A stretch of DNA of 64,000 nt from Diphasiastrum complanatum (lineage: Eukaryota > Streptophyta > Lycopodiopsida > Lycopodiales > Lycopodiaceae): the NCBI GenBank assembly GCA_029204225.1, contig CM055109.1, positions 37,236,991-37,300,990 of the forward strand, given 5' to 3'. Below the pieces are notes generated by a model. The model ran no database searches. It was not told the origin of the DNA and saw only the letters and a program-made list of their open reading frames with translations. The position numbers were made by a program, and so were the translations under genes. Shown here piece after piece: positions 26,751-41,000 of this stretch; position 1 is the first letter of the stretch, and each line of letters begins with the position of its first letter.

Positions 26751-29236
26751 CGATCACTGATGATCCCTTGAGGACACATGCCATGGATAGTATGGATATG
26801 GGGATTGATAGGATATCTACTGATGATGGTGGCCCGGTCTCTACATATGGTGAGCACTTTTTTTTACTAGGTGAGTTTATCCTGCTAGCCGAGATCTGCT
26901 GATTATACTTGCCACCCCCATAGTGGTGGGCATAGTGTTGTGGATTATTTCATGGGGTCTCTCCATCTCTTATACCTTTTCTATCTGACTTTGTTGTTTC
27001 TCCCACTACATTATCTGACCATTCCTTTCTTTCCATTAATCTAGGTTTAGTACTTGATCACTACCCATCTAATCCCTCTCCTACAGATCGCGCCCCTAAG
27101 TATACATTTAATAACGCTTACACACACCTTTACCAAGATGCTCTCTCTTTCCTACTCCGAGATTTTTCTTATCATAGTCCACTCCACTCCCAAGCATCGT
27201 TCCTCACCACAGTTCTTCATACTGCTGCCTCTATGGCCTTCCTATCGAAACATCGTAAAAGATCCAAGTGCCTGAAATCTCGTCATCCTCATCAACCTTG
27301 GTATGATGATGTTTGCAAGCAACTCCATTCGCAAATTAACTCTCCGTTACCATCTCCCCATCTTTGCCAGCTCAAACGCCTAAATAGATATACTTGTCGC
27401 TATAAAAAACGTATATATGACACTTCTGAAGGGAAACGCCTGGTAGATCTTCTATATAGCTCCTCATCTGGTGCATTCTGGCGCGAGTTTATCCCCAGCG
27501 CTCCACCTCCTTTGTTGAAAGATTTACGCTGTTGGACTGAATATGCCACTTTACTCTATACTTTTCCTACTGACCCGATTGTCATATCTCCTCGTCCTTC
27601 CACCTTCTCCTTTTTCACCCTGACTATGGTTTCTCTTGCCATTGACAAAATGAAGACCCATCGTGCTCGTGATATAGAAGACTTAGAGGCCGAACTCCTG
27701 ATCCATGCTTCTGATATACTCTCACCTGTTTTAGCCTCACTCCTTAATCAAGCCGTCATTTCTGGATTTCCCCTCGGTGTACTAATATCATCCACCCCAT
27801 TCATAAGAGTGGTGACCCCATGAAACCCGACAACTATCGTACCATTATGATTGGGCACATTGTGGCTAAACTTTATGGCACTATCTTTCAGACATCAATC
27901 AGTTGTGAGGCAGAGACACGTCTACTACATGCTTTGGGGCAGGCTGGCTTCAGGACACAACACTCCACCACTGATCATGTGTTCACTCTTCGAGCTATCA
28001 TTGAGGAGGCCAGGTCCAAACATGAGAGAGTCTATTGTTGTTTTGTGGATTTCCGGAAAGCGTTTGACTCGGTCCCGCGTCATATGCTCATCCAGAGAGG
28101 GTCTTTCTGAGAGAGTTAGGAGTACTATTGGGGTCAAGCAGGGTTGCTCCCTCTCCCCCACGCTCTTTGGTTTGTACATTGATGAGCTCGAGAGGGCCAT
28201 CAATCAGGATGGTGGTGTTGGCTGCTGATGACGTGGCATTCCTTTCTTCTTCTGGTGTAGGGTTGCAGCGGCATTTGGATACATTACAAGTCTTTGGTGA
28301 CTTATTTGGTTTGACTATGCATACTAGGAAAACCCATATCATAATCTTTAATACCTCTAGGACCTTTATGCAACGACATGTTTTCACTCTAGGGGACATG
28401 TGGTATCCTCTTATTATTTGGGGATTTCCTTCACTGGTCCTGCTTTTAGTATGAGACACGCCGCCATAGCTAGACTACGTAAGGGTCATGCCTCGTTGGT
28501 TAGTCTCGAGCGTTTTTATTTCAGGAAGCACATTCGGGATGCCCCGAGTAAGTGTGACCTATTTGACACTATTGTTACACCCACAGCTATGTATGCAGCG
28601 GAGGCCTGGTGCACTGGGATTCCCGAGTCAGAGTGGACTAACATTTCTCGTCTACAGATTAGTATGCTTGCACATATGATCAGGGCCAAGCCATCTGTTC
28701 CTCACCAGATTATACTTGTTGAGTTTGCTGTTATTCCACTCCGAGTTGAGGCTATTTTCAGGTTGATCACATATATCCAGAGAGTGTTGAGTCTTCCTGC
28801 TTCACGTTATCCCTATATAGCTCAGATATCTTATCTCGGGATGTTCACCGTGATCGCTTACAGTGTACTGTTTCCAAACCATACACTATGGCTACACAGA
28901 GACTTCGCCTATCTAGAGCTCACATACGCCGACCCTCCTCGTCAGTTCGGGCATCTTCATCATCATCATCTTCTATTCTTGCTTTTTTCAGCAGTGATCC
29001 TGTGGTGACATGATACGGTCTATCCTACAACTCATATGGTTACTATACAGCCTTAGTTATATGATTCCCGATGTACCATATCTCAGACTTTCATGTCTTG
29101 AGGGTAGATGAGATACTTTAGTTGTTTAGTCTTGTTAGGTTAATATCTAGTTGTTGTTGTTGTTTGATTATGGAGACATTTATATGCTCCGTTCAGTATC
29201 TATCACACTTGAGATGTACTTACTTTGTCTTATATG

Positions 29237-29317
<81 letters not shown>

Positions 29318-31991
29318 GCCCATGACTGGTCTCGAGTAGCGTGTCCACGCTAGGGACCGATAGACCAACAACTCGTAAGTTAATTGTGACTATAAGGGAA
29401 TTGGGGCCCTTATGTGTACATGGTCATAATTAATGGTTGTAGGCCTAAAACACTTGATGGTGGATTTGTATGGTTCTATTAGTGAGTCATTGGGGAACTG
29501 GATGACGTGGCCCAGATAGGCTGCAGAGGTGTCCAGTGAGGTGTCACAATGCACTACTAGTGGTGCATGGGCCTTGGAGGGTATAAGTATACCTATTGGG
29601 CTCTCACTAGTGTATGCTTGATAGCATGACCGGTGGCAGGATGCTGCTGGTGTGATGCCATACTCCTCTTTGTGATTGATCCTTAGCTTGGGGGCTAGAT
29701 TTGTTCGATCTAGGTTTGGTTGGGTTGGTTTGTCCACCATCAGGTTCCCTTGTGTTGCTAAGTGGTTGGCATGCTTAGAATAGGATCCTTGGATTGAGGA
29801 CTTTATATTACAATCCTTTTATAGACACCCTGTGTGAATTGGAAAAGCCTGAAACTTTCCAGATGGGAAGGGACTTTTTGGAACAACTCATGTGTCATTT
29901 GTGAATTGTGATGCACTCTTATGATAGGGTATGGTCTTGGGAATATGGAGAGTTGGGATTGGTAAATCATAACTCAGATTCTAGGAAATACCTAATCCGT
30001 AGGAGAGAATAGTGTTCATACCCTGGATGAATAAACAGGTTAGTGGAATTTTGGTATGAATGATCACCTTACCAAATCAACTATGTTTATTCGGGTATAG
30101 ACCAAGTAGTAATAGAGTGTTTGTTTAGGCTTTATGGTACCAAAGTGACATTATGAACATTCGCGATTCAAAGTTCACTGGTCGCTTTTTGTCAGCCGTA
30201 TTCGCTAAACTAGAGATGACTCTAATTTGAAAGTCCTTCTGATCATTGGTTGTTGCCTATGTGAGGGTATCACGTTCTTTTATTGAGTATAGGAAAAGAA
30301 TCCGATAAATTATGATTGACGAATCATAGTTCAGATTCTAGTTATACTTGATCGTTTAAAAGAAGGATTACCTGTGTGATAAGAAGATCAGATAAGATAT
30401 GTATTCATATAGCAATCTCCTCGGAGAGGAAGTTATCCTTGATGGAGATTGAAGTATAGTAAGCATTTGGCTACCGGTTATAGCCCGTTCGTGCTTATGT
30501 ATTGTTTTTAAACCTATATCACCCATTGTAGAAGAGACTCGGGCGTTCAAGTTTCAGAAAGTAGCGGATTTCCTACATGATATGCAGGAAATGCTACGGA
30601 TTGCACGTGAGAATGTCTAGTGTACCAAGGATGGGGACCGACATTATGCAAGTCTGAAAAGATCATCGAGAGACTTCCAAGTGGGGGGTTGGGTATTTTT
30701 GGAGAATCTCGATGGATTCAAGTGTAATGCGTACCGGCTAGCATTACTAATCGTCCCCTAGATATAGAGGACTGTGTAAGATCTTGAAAAAAGATCAGAT
30801 CCTTAGCTTACCAATCGGAACTCCCGGATGGATCTCAAGTGCATCCCGTATTTCACGTAAGCCGTCTCTGAAAAAGTCTACGTGAAGGAGAGCATCTTGG
30901 ATCTGGAGATCGATTGGACCTGTTGGATGAATTATCGGGTGTGTCTCCGCTTGAACCCAGAAAGATCTAGGATACAAGAACTAAACGATTGAGAAATTGT
31001 ATAGTTACTGAGCGTCTGGTTCGATGGAAGGGATGTACGGACGATGATGATTCCTGGGAACAGGAAGGAAGCTTAAGGAGGAACTTTCCAATTTTAAGTT
31101 CTGAGGACAGAACTTGAATAAGGGGGGAAGAATGTCATGCCCATGACTAGTCTCGAGTAGCGTTTCCACGCTAGGGACCGGTAGACCAACAACCCGTAAG
31201 TTAATTGTGACTATAAGGGAATTGGGGCCCTTATGTGTACATAGTCATAATTAATGGTTGTAGGCCTAAAACACTTGATGGTGGATTTGTATGGGTCTAT
31301 CAGTGAGTCATTGGGGAACTGGATGACGTGGCCCAGATAGGCTGCAGAGGTGTCCAATGAGGTGTCACAATGCACTACTAGTGGTGCATGGGCCTTGGAG
31401 GGTATAAGTATACCTATTGGGCTCTCACTAGTGGCAGGATGCTGCTGGTGTGATGCCTCATTCCTCTCTGAGCGATTGATCCATAGCTTGGGGGCTAGAT
31501 TTGTTCGATCTAGGTTTGGTTGGGTTGGTTTGTCCACCATCAGGTTCCCTTGTGTTGCTAAGTGATTGGCATGCTTAGAATAGGATCCTTGGATTGAGGA
31601 CTTTATACTCTCTCTCTCTCTCTCTCTCTCAAGCTTCGTGGAGGGAGAAGCTTTGTCCCTGTGCTGAATCACTTTATCTTGCACTCTTTGAGAATCACAG
31701 AGAGGTATTTTTTGTCTACTGCTGAATCACATGACGTGGTTATTCAAAGTTCATCCTATATGCTAGGATATTGATATTCGTACCATGCCCAGTTAAGCTA
31801 CTTGATTACTATTTTATATCTGTTATTGTCTACCTCTTTGTGCCAGCTTTAGTACCTCTAGTCTATAAATTTTCCACCTGTAAAGAGCCCGTAAATTTCA
31901 TGTATCTATTTTGGATGTGCTCTGCTTTTGAGTTTGGAGCTCATCCAACCTTCTTTATTATCAACCAGCTGGTTGATTTTGATTCTTAATA

Positions 31992-32064
<73 letters not shown>

Positions 32065-35000
32065 CAGCGCTCCTCCAGCGGTGGCTGCCTGCTGCTCCCG
32101 CGCTGATCCGACCTCTCTCTCTAGCAATCTGACATCGCTACCATTGCTACCAGCCCTCTCTTTGGCCAACGATGGCCCCTCCCCGTGCTGCCCGTAGGAC
32201 GGTCCTACCCCCTCGCCCTTCTACCTCACCCCCTCCCCTCACTACCTCACTCACCCCCCTCGCTACCTCACCCACCACCTCCCTCGCTGCTACACTACCC
32301 ACTACCTCACCCATCCCCCTCGCTACCCCACCCATCCCCTCACCCACCCCCCTCGATACATCCCCCATCGCTCTCACTGCTACATTACCCACCCCCTCCC
32401 TCGCTGCTACCTCACCCACCCCCTCCCTCGCTGCTACCTCACTTCCCCCCCTCGCTACCTCACCCATCTTCGGAGCTCCACGCCATTGCTGCCACCTCAA
32501 CAGTACTCCTTGTTGCGGCTGCCAAGAACGGTGCTTCTCTTTCATCCTCCTCTTCCGCACTGTCCTCACACCAATCCACAGCTCCTGCCACCGCACCCAT
32601 TCCCTACACTCCCTCCAAATCAGTTGAACTCTTTTCCTCTGTTGCAGTCTAAAGTTGCCTCATTGTAGCACATGATCAACGATAGGCAAGTTGCAGCCTC
32701 AAAAACGCACACCACCATGGTACGGGAGCTCGAACACAAAATTGAACAACATAAAGATTCATGGGCAGCAGTCTTGAAGAAAGGCACCAAACCTAGCGCT
32801 CCCATTTCCTCAGTTATCTCAGACACCATTTCGGAAGAGCGGTCAAGGGAGCAAAAAGCTCATAACATCAGGGTTCGTGGGATACCGGACACACATGATG
32901 CCATGGACGAAGCTACGAGATTTCTCGAGACCACTCTAGGACATGTGATAGATGGGCTAGATACAGCTTGGAGGACCACCAGGGACGCAGCTACACTGAT
33001 CATCCGCTTCACATCACTAGACAGCCGCAGAGAGGCCTTACGCTGTAGAGCCCAGTTACGTAGCACTCAAGAATACACTAGTGAGAGCCCAATAGGTATA
33101 CTTATACCCTCCAAGGCCCATGCACCACTAGTAGTGCACTGTGACACCTCACTGGACACCTCTGCAGCCTATCTGGCCATGTCATCCAGATCCCAAATGA
33201 CTCACTGATAGACCCATACAAATCCACCATCAAGTGTTTAGGCCTACAACCATTATTTATGACCATGTACACTTAAGGGCAACAATTCCCTTATAGTCTC
33301 AATTAACTTACGGGTTGTTGGTCTACCGGTCCCTAGCGTGGACATGCTACCCGAGACCAGTCATGGGCATGAGCACCTGAGGACGAAGGAACTGCTTGAT
33401 GAGCGGGCTTTTGTTGCCCAGAAGCTAGAGCCTCTCAGGAAGGCATGGGTCCAGTACGTACTACTATCCTTTTAAATTTACGCATCGTAAACTTTAAAGA
33501 CTTTATGATGATTGATCTGAGATCATTGATATGTATTATGTATTATGTAGTAATAAGTATGTACATTGTACCCATGTGGTGGCATTGCACATGCCACAAT
33601 GCATACTTATTACTTGTTAATTGCAGCTAGCTATTTATGTTTAATCATGAATCATGAATCATGATCGTAATTAGTCAATATTCAAATGATCATTTATCAT
33701 TGAAATTTACCTGAAATTTGAATTACAATTTACGATCTATCCTCTCGGATCTATCATCTTGTTTTGTCACCTGTAAGTTGTGCAACACTGCAACAGTGCA
33801 ATGTGAGTCGTGACTTGTCACCTGTGAACTTTCAACTAGGTATGGTTGCACCATCATAACTGATGGTTGGAGCGATACGAGGCAGCGCCACATATTGAAT
33901 ATCCTGGTTTCAACTTACTGCAGTTCTCTTAAACTCGGGTCATAATGTCATTATGATTTCTGTTTTGATACGACAGGTCACAAGAGATCTGATTATCCTG
34001 AATTCTGATATCTGTATATTTAGAGGAAGATTGAAATTGTTTAGCTATTAAAATTTAAGTATCTGTAGTATCGGTGAATATTTGACTTTTTTTTTGAAGA
34101 ATTGGAAGAAAAAAGGTTCGAACCGTTTTCCGATTCGAACCTGGCCTGGCAGTTCGAACCTCAAAGAATCGGTTCAAACTGGCCGATTCGAATCGACCTG
34201 TTCGAATCGGGATGCAACATTGATCCAAAGGGCAATGATTATTTTGGACAAGTGCTTATTTATATTCACAGGGCAAACTGGGCCACTAAAGGAGGAGTGC
34301 ACTAGTTTTGGAGGGAGCTTTTGCCGTTCTTTTGTACTTCTTTTTCAAATAAAAAATTTGGCCCTTTTCCGTGGAGTATAAAGGAGGAGGTACAGACATT
34401 CATTTGGTAGCTTATGTTTGGATTAATCCTGAGTTCTTTGTATGAGACACATTGCTCTCCCTTGTAGGGGGATCAGCTATTGACTACATTTTACGTTCTT
34501 TCACTATTCTTAGTTGAAGCGTGCTAATTGCTTCACCTTTAATGATCTTTTGTGCTTGATGTGATGCCAAATCTGTGGTAAGAATAACCACGACTTACGA
34601 TTATGGTCCAAAAAAGAATGTGAGATAGTCTCTGCTTCATTCGAAAAATGACTCTCATCAATAGATACATGCAATCGCTCAGCATATGTATCTTCTTCAC
34701 AAGAGGAATTTTGAAGAGCAGCTTCCAGCATTGCTTGCAATTCCAGCTGCTTATGCTGGTGTCTTGATGGCATCCTTTTCTGCAAAAAACAAGTGATTTA
34801 AGTATACTAAATCTTGTGAAACTATAGAAAAGTATAAAGTAGACTTTGTTAGAGTAAATTTGCCAAGGAAAACATTCAAAACCAAGAAATGTATACATTC
34901 TTGAGAATCTACCCGAGCAATGAATTTGGAGAAGACCTAAACTGAAAAAGATCAGGCTATGTTGTGCCACAAAATTCCTGAATGATAATTATTTTTCAAA

Positions 35001-38000
35001 ACTTTCCATGGTTTGATTCTTACAAACGATGACCAAAAATGACTTACTAGTACTTGAATACCAATATAAAAGCAACTACCATGCAAATCTTCACATAAAA
35101 GTAAAGTCTCTTAATCTAAAAATCCAACTCTTTGCCAAGATAAGCTAGTGCTGATAGCTATGCTACTTTGGATATTGAAATGCAATGCAAGCCTGCTGCT
35201 TCACAGCAAAAAGTTAGAACCTTACATACTGACTTATAGCTGTTGTGAAGTAATCAACCCAATCTCCAGTCTCCATGAAGTAATAACGACGGAGGGCCAT
35301 ATAATGGCTTTGCAGATTGAATCTTTGCTGCATCAACCCTACAGTAAAGCTACTTATACACACATATCTTCAATTATTAGTTAAGGACAAAAACCACTAT
35401 TTGTTAGTAGAAATATATGTGTGTATTGATTCTATGATACCATCTTCCAACTGAAACCCACCATTCTTTCTAGTTAGAAAATCTAGCACTAGTTTAAAAC
35501 ATAGGTGACAGTAGATTCTTCTGGTAACAGATTCTACAATATTAACCACCCAAAAATAGTTTACATGCAGGCAATGCACCAATCTTAAATCTCTATGTCA
35601 CTTATAGTCAATTAAGTAGCAAAGTCTGACAATCCCCTCGACCCTTTTCATGATGTATGATAATTCGGCAAGAAACTATTTACTCATCCCCTCCAACCAC
35701 ATATCTCATCAGTTACGTGCTGCAAAATAAACGGAAAGTGCAGCAACCAGTTAGGAAATTCAAACTGATCTTGTTACTCAACGGATACTGTGATAAAATC
35801 TCTTGCACAATGCATCTGTCGACAACAACTTCAATTGGTATTTCTTTATCACCTACAAAGTCTTCTGAAAACATCTCCGGGTACGACCAGCCCTTCTTCA
35901 GGTCAGTGTTGAGCGTGGTTTCCCACATGGCTCCACCAAAAGCTCCCCTTGATGACTTATCCTCTGCTTGGTCATCTTTAAGTTGCAACATAGTCAGATC
36001 TACTTCCGAAAAATCTCTCTCCTGACAAGATGTTTTCTGACATGCCAGAGTGCTTTTCTCATCGAGCAATCCTTTGAACTGAGAAGGTTCCAAATTTCTG
36101 TTTATTTCTGCAGAAGTCACTAATGGGCCACTTTTTTCTCTCAATTCGGTACAGCCACTGTTTTGGACAAAATTTCTGCCTCCTGACTCCTTTGAAACCG
36201 ACTTAAGCCTGATATTACCGCTGCACCTCTCTGTATATTCAGAGTTAGTTAAGGAGTTGCATGTCCCCAAATACTTTGCATCAGCAGATACTATTAGATC
36301 TTCGGGACAACTGTGCTGTGAAAGAAACGGAAAAGATTCATCCAATATGTTTTTGTCATTTTTTGGAACATGTCTATCATCAAGCTTTCCATTTAAGAAG
36401 CTTCCAGCAACTGGAGAACCATCAAACCATAAGGTCAATTGCGCTCTCCATATCTCTGCTACAAACGCAGTCCCTGATGTTTTTAGAGTCTTCCTTGTTT
36501 GAGCACAAATATCTGTATCAGTTTTTTGTGACTGTGCTCCATTTTTAAGTGAAAATTGAGGTGAAGACAGTTGCATACTTGCATTCCGGAGAAACCCTTT
36601 ATAAAGACTCGTATTGCAAGTAGAGCTACCAAGAGATAGCTGAAGTCCAAGGGGTGTTGACAGGAATGCATCAGAAGGGTCAGAAATAAAGTCCCAAGCT
36701 GTCTCAGTGTCAATAAAGAATGTACCTGTATATGCATGTGGAGTAGTTGTGTGAAACCCCTCTGGTTCAAGAAATGGGTTATTTGGAAGACCAACCTTGG
36801 GCCAATTTGCCCCTCCATGATGGTCCACTATGAATGATTCGGCCTTGGAACTGTCCAATTTCTCTTCAAAATTTTGCAATGAACCTTTTCCTGCATTTCT
36901 GCCAGCATAGGAAGCTCCTTTATCCACATGTATGAAGGCAGATTTGTCATTCATGCATGTAATATCTACATTATTATTCACAGATAAATGGACTTGATTG
37001 ATGCTGGATGGATGAGAATTGGCCACATTTTTGCACAGATCCATGCATACTAAACTCTCAGCATTTCTTGCCAAATCCCCTTGACTCATGTCACATAAAT
37101 TGCTACTTGCCCCTGATTCTGACTTCTCCAACCAATTTAAGCCTTGGTCTGCACTAGCTTCAAGTACAATGTCGTTGTTGTCCTTCCGCTCCTGAGGTTT
37201 AGGCCTGGCAATGGTTTTTAGACCCAAAACTTGATCTGATTCAACATCAAAGTAAAAGCACTGCTGACTAGCAGTATGGCTCTTGCTTTCCATTTCCTTC
37301 CAATAGAAACCCCTGCAATGGTAAAATCCTTTATCAACATGCTAAAAAGAATTCTACAACTTGAGGCATTTCTAATAAATCTTAGTGATAGAAACCTGAG
37401 ATCAAGAGCTTAAAAACAAAGCATACATTATTGTAGTGGATTCTTCAAAATTACTGCCAAGCTTGGTTTCCAGGGCAGCCAATGCAGCTGCAATCTCTAA
37501 TTTGTTACCTTGGTCTGTAACTATAGTTTCCTGCGGGAAAAACATCATGGAATTGTTTTTAAGGCATCTTGATCTAATTAAAAAGACAATATTAGATGCG
37601 TATATCAACTTACCTGTATAGTCTGCAGAGGAATGTAGTGAAACTTTATATAGTGCAAAACAGGGCCTACTTAGCAAGATTTGAAGCACGATTTACAGAA
37701 GATTGCACCCCATTTGTATTGGTCAAACAACATCAAAGAAACCTTCGTGCATATATTTGTTTCAACAACTGCTAACCTCGGTTAGATACCTCATGTCTTA
37801 CCCAGAGTCCCAATCCTTTATACCATTCTCGTCAATGAATGTTATGGAAGCTTCCAGTGGCTAGGGCCCAACGGGGAGGGATAATAGTGTGCCCTCCAAG
37901 AAGGCCCCCACTCTCCAGTAATATGTCCAAATGCTTCTTGGTTTCCAAGGGGAGGCTCGAACCTGGGACCAAAGAAACTTTGGATGCCAAGCTAACCAGT

Positions 38001-41000
38001 TGAGCCAACCCCGTTGGGTACAATATGTCCAAATGGCCTAATAATGAATAATAAGGCCAAAGGCCAACCATATAGTTTGAATGTCACTAATGAATAAAAA
38101 AGGGCCCAAGGCCTGCTTATGCATAAAGTAACGTAACTGTAAATGTAAATGGACGCGGCGAATGTAATGAGCCGAGTCCATAATTCTCCCCGACACAAAA
38201 AAAAGACCCAACTGCCGAAAAGATAACCGGATCAAGTAGCAGCAAGCCCTGGTGCATCAACAGCTAGAGGAACATCTGATGTAGAGGAATCAACAAGTGC
38301 AGCAAGAGCACGAGCCTGATCCGCAAGTAATGGTGTATGATAAAACACATCAATAGGCTCCCATGTAGCCTCCTCAATAGGACGACCATCCCACTGGACC
38401 AAAAACTGAATCTGCCGGCGGCGTCGACTATGGTATAGACGGACCTGTAATATAGTAGCAGGTAAAAATGGAAATAACTCTGGAGCAGTAGGAAACTCAG
38501 CATCACAAAGAGCGTCATCCTCAATAGCAGCACGTAATAAACTGACATGGAATACATCACAGGCGCGTGTGGAAGCAGGAAGTTGTAAGTGATATATAAC
38601 TGGACTAAGAACCTCCACAATGCGATAAGGCCCATAATAACGTGGTGCAAGCTTCTCAGTAGAAGCATGGCCCTGGACAAAATGATTACGTGCAAACCGT
38701 AAGCGTAGATAAACCATATCTCCAAGCTGAAACTCAACATGGCGGCGGTGACGATCAACTGAGGTCTGATAACGCTGCTGAACATGCTGTAAATGAGAAC
38801 TGGCCCGAATAATAAGCTCTCGAGCACCTGATAGAAAAGATGCAAGTGTAACAGGTGTATCCTCAGGAGGAAGAGGAATGCCAGGTAAAAGAGGTGCATA
38901 GCCATGAGATAATAAAAATGGAGAGACACCTGTGCTGATACTAACAGAGCCATTATAGCTATACTCAGCTAAACATAAATGCTGATCCCAATCCTTCCCT
39001 GAAGGAGTAACAAAATGGCGTAAATAATCCTCAAGGATCCTGTTAGGGACCTCAGACTGCCCATCAGAAGTAGAATGATAAGCAGAACCCATAAAAATCT
39101 GAACATCCAAAATACGCATAAGCTCTGTCCAGAATATAGATGTAAACTTACTATCCCGATCAGAAAGGATAGTACGAGGAAATCCATGCAGGCGGAAAAT
39201 CTCTGATAGGAACAAATGTGCACACTGCTCTGCTATGATAGTACTGCGAACTGGGATAAAATGTGCCTGTTTCGAGAACCTGTCAACTACCACCATACAT
39301 GAATCGTGACCACGCTGGGTATGGGGAAGGCCAAGGATAAAGTCCATAGATATATCAGTCCACTGGCGATGAGGAATAGGCCAACTCTGGAGCAAACCAG
39401 CAGATTTAGAACGGGAGTACTTATTACGAAGACAGAAAGGGCAGGTACGAATAAGTACAGCAAGCTCAGATCGAAGAGAGGGCCAATAGAAATGGTCTTT
39501 GAAAACCAAAGTGACCCCCAACAGGAGAGGAATGAGCATCCGACAACAACTGGGAACGGATACCCAAAGAACTAGGGATACAAAGAGAATCATAATGATA
39601 AAGACGATTGTCAATAATGGAGTAAACCTGATGAGGACTGGACGAAACAGGTGGGGCAGAACTATAAACATCACGAAAATCAGAACATGTAAGGTATGCT
39701 GCAGGTAGAGCATCAAACCATGGAGGACTAGTAGAAACGAGTGTATTTAACAAAGCTGGAAGACGAGATAACGCATCAGCAGCAGTGTTAGCACGACCAG
39801 GACGATACAATATGGAGAAATTAAAAGACTGTAAAAACTGCAACCAACGAAATTGACGATCACTAAGGTCACGTTGAGAAAACAGATAACGTAAAGACTG
39901 GTGATCAGTAATAATGTCAAATGGGACTCGATACAAATAATGACGCCACTTCTTAAGAGCATAGATAATAGCAAGAAGCTCTTTCTCATGCACAGAATAA
40001 CGCTGCTCATAAGAGCGAAGACGACGCGACTCATAAGCAATAATACATTGTGACTGGCGAAGTAAAGCACCCAAACCAACATTACTAGCATCAGTCTCAA
40101 CAAGAAACTTCTGATCAAACTGTGGTAAACACATAACGGCAGCATTAACAACAGCACGACGAGGAGTATCAAACGCTGTCTGACAATCAGGAGTCCACAG
40201 AAAAGTACTAGACTTCTTCAAAAGTGCATGAAGAGGAGCTGCGATAGTGGCAAAATGAGGAACTGGACGACGAAGGTGAGTGGCTAACCCAAGACACATA
40301 CGAACATGATGAATATCAGTAGGTATAGGCCAATCCTGGATGGCTTGAAACTTATGAGGGTCCAGACGAATGTGACCATTACAAATAAGAAAACCAAGAA
40401 ACTCGATCTCAGAAACAGCAAAAGAACATTTAGACAACTTAGCAAATAACTGGTGGTGTACAAGTAACTGAAAAACCGAGGAAAGATGGGCAACATGCTC
40501 AACAAGAGACTGACTAAAAATAAGAATATCATCAAAATAAACCAAGACACAATGACCAAGAAGCGGACGTAAGACGTTATTCATCACATTCTGGAACGTA
40601 GGAGGGCCATTAGTAACACCAAAAGGAAGCACACGAAATTCATATAAACCAAGATGAGTACGGAAAGCAGTCTTATGTTCGTCAGAAGGGTGCATCCTGA
40701 TTTGGTAATATCCAGAACGAAGTTCTATCTTGGAAAAGATTTTAGAGGTACCGAGCTGGTCAAAGAGGTCATCCATGCGTGGAATAGGGTACTGATTACG
40801 AATAGTCAACTTATTTAAAGCACGGTAATCAATACAAAGGCGTTTGGTACCATCTTTCTTATTAATAAGGAGAACAAGAGCACCAAAAGGGCTGTGACTA
40901 GGAACAATGAGACCCTGATCTAACAAGGCAATAATATGGAGCTCAAGCTCATCACGCTCAGATCGAGACATACGATAAGGGGGACGGGAGGGAGGAGCAG

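Noticed and set aside
29122-29371. Long Ser-Leu and Arg-Glu repeat open frames across CT/GA tracts (also near 26,700, 32,000, 53,900, 61,800, 62,550)
   Set aside because: Dinucleotide repeats are open in several frames on both strands; these are not proteins.
32147-32652. Four overlapping open frames on both strands, up to 155 codons
   Set aside because: All come from one C-rich minisatellite. At most one could be the LINE ORF1 N-terminus, and none has a motif.
35713-37293. A stand-alone intronless gene of 526 codons
   Set aside because: Both ends run past good splice sites, and phase-matched exons on either side show that it is the linker exon of the GCP6-like gene.
37934-38021. A functional tRNA gene
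   Set aside because: Box A and B are present, but the anticodon arm is irregular and the segment is bounded by a 14-bp target duplication, so it is a retro-inserted SINE.
38264-38953. Hydrophobic 229-codon frame and similar ones at 41,562-42,281 and 39,747-40,172
   Set aside because: Shadow frames of the gypsy polyprotein; the leucine-rich look comes from the codon shift, not membrane proteins.
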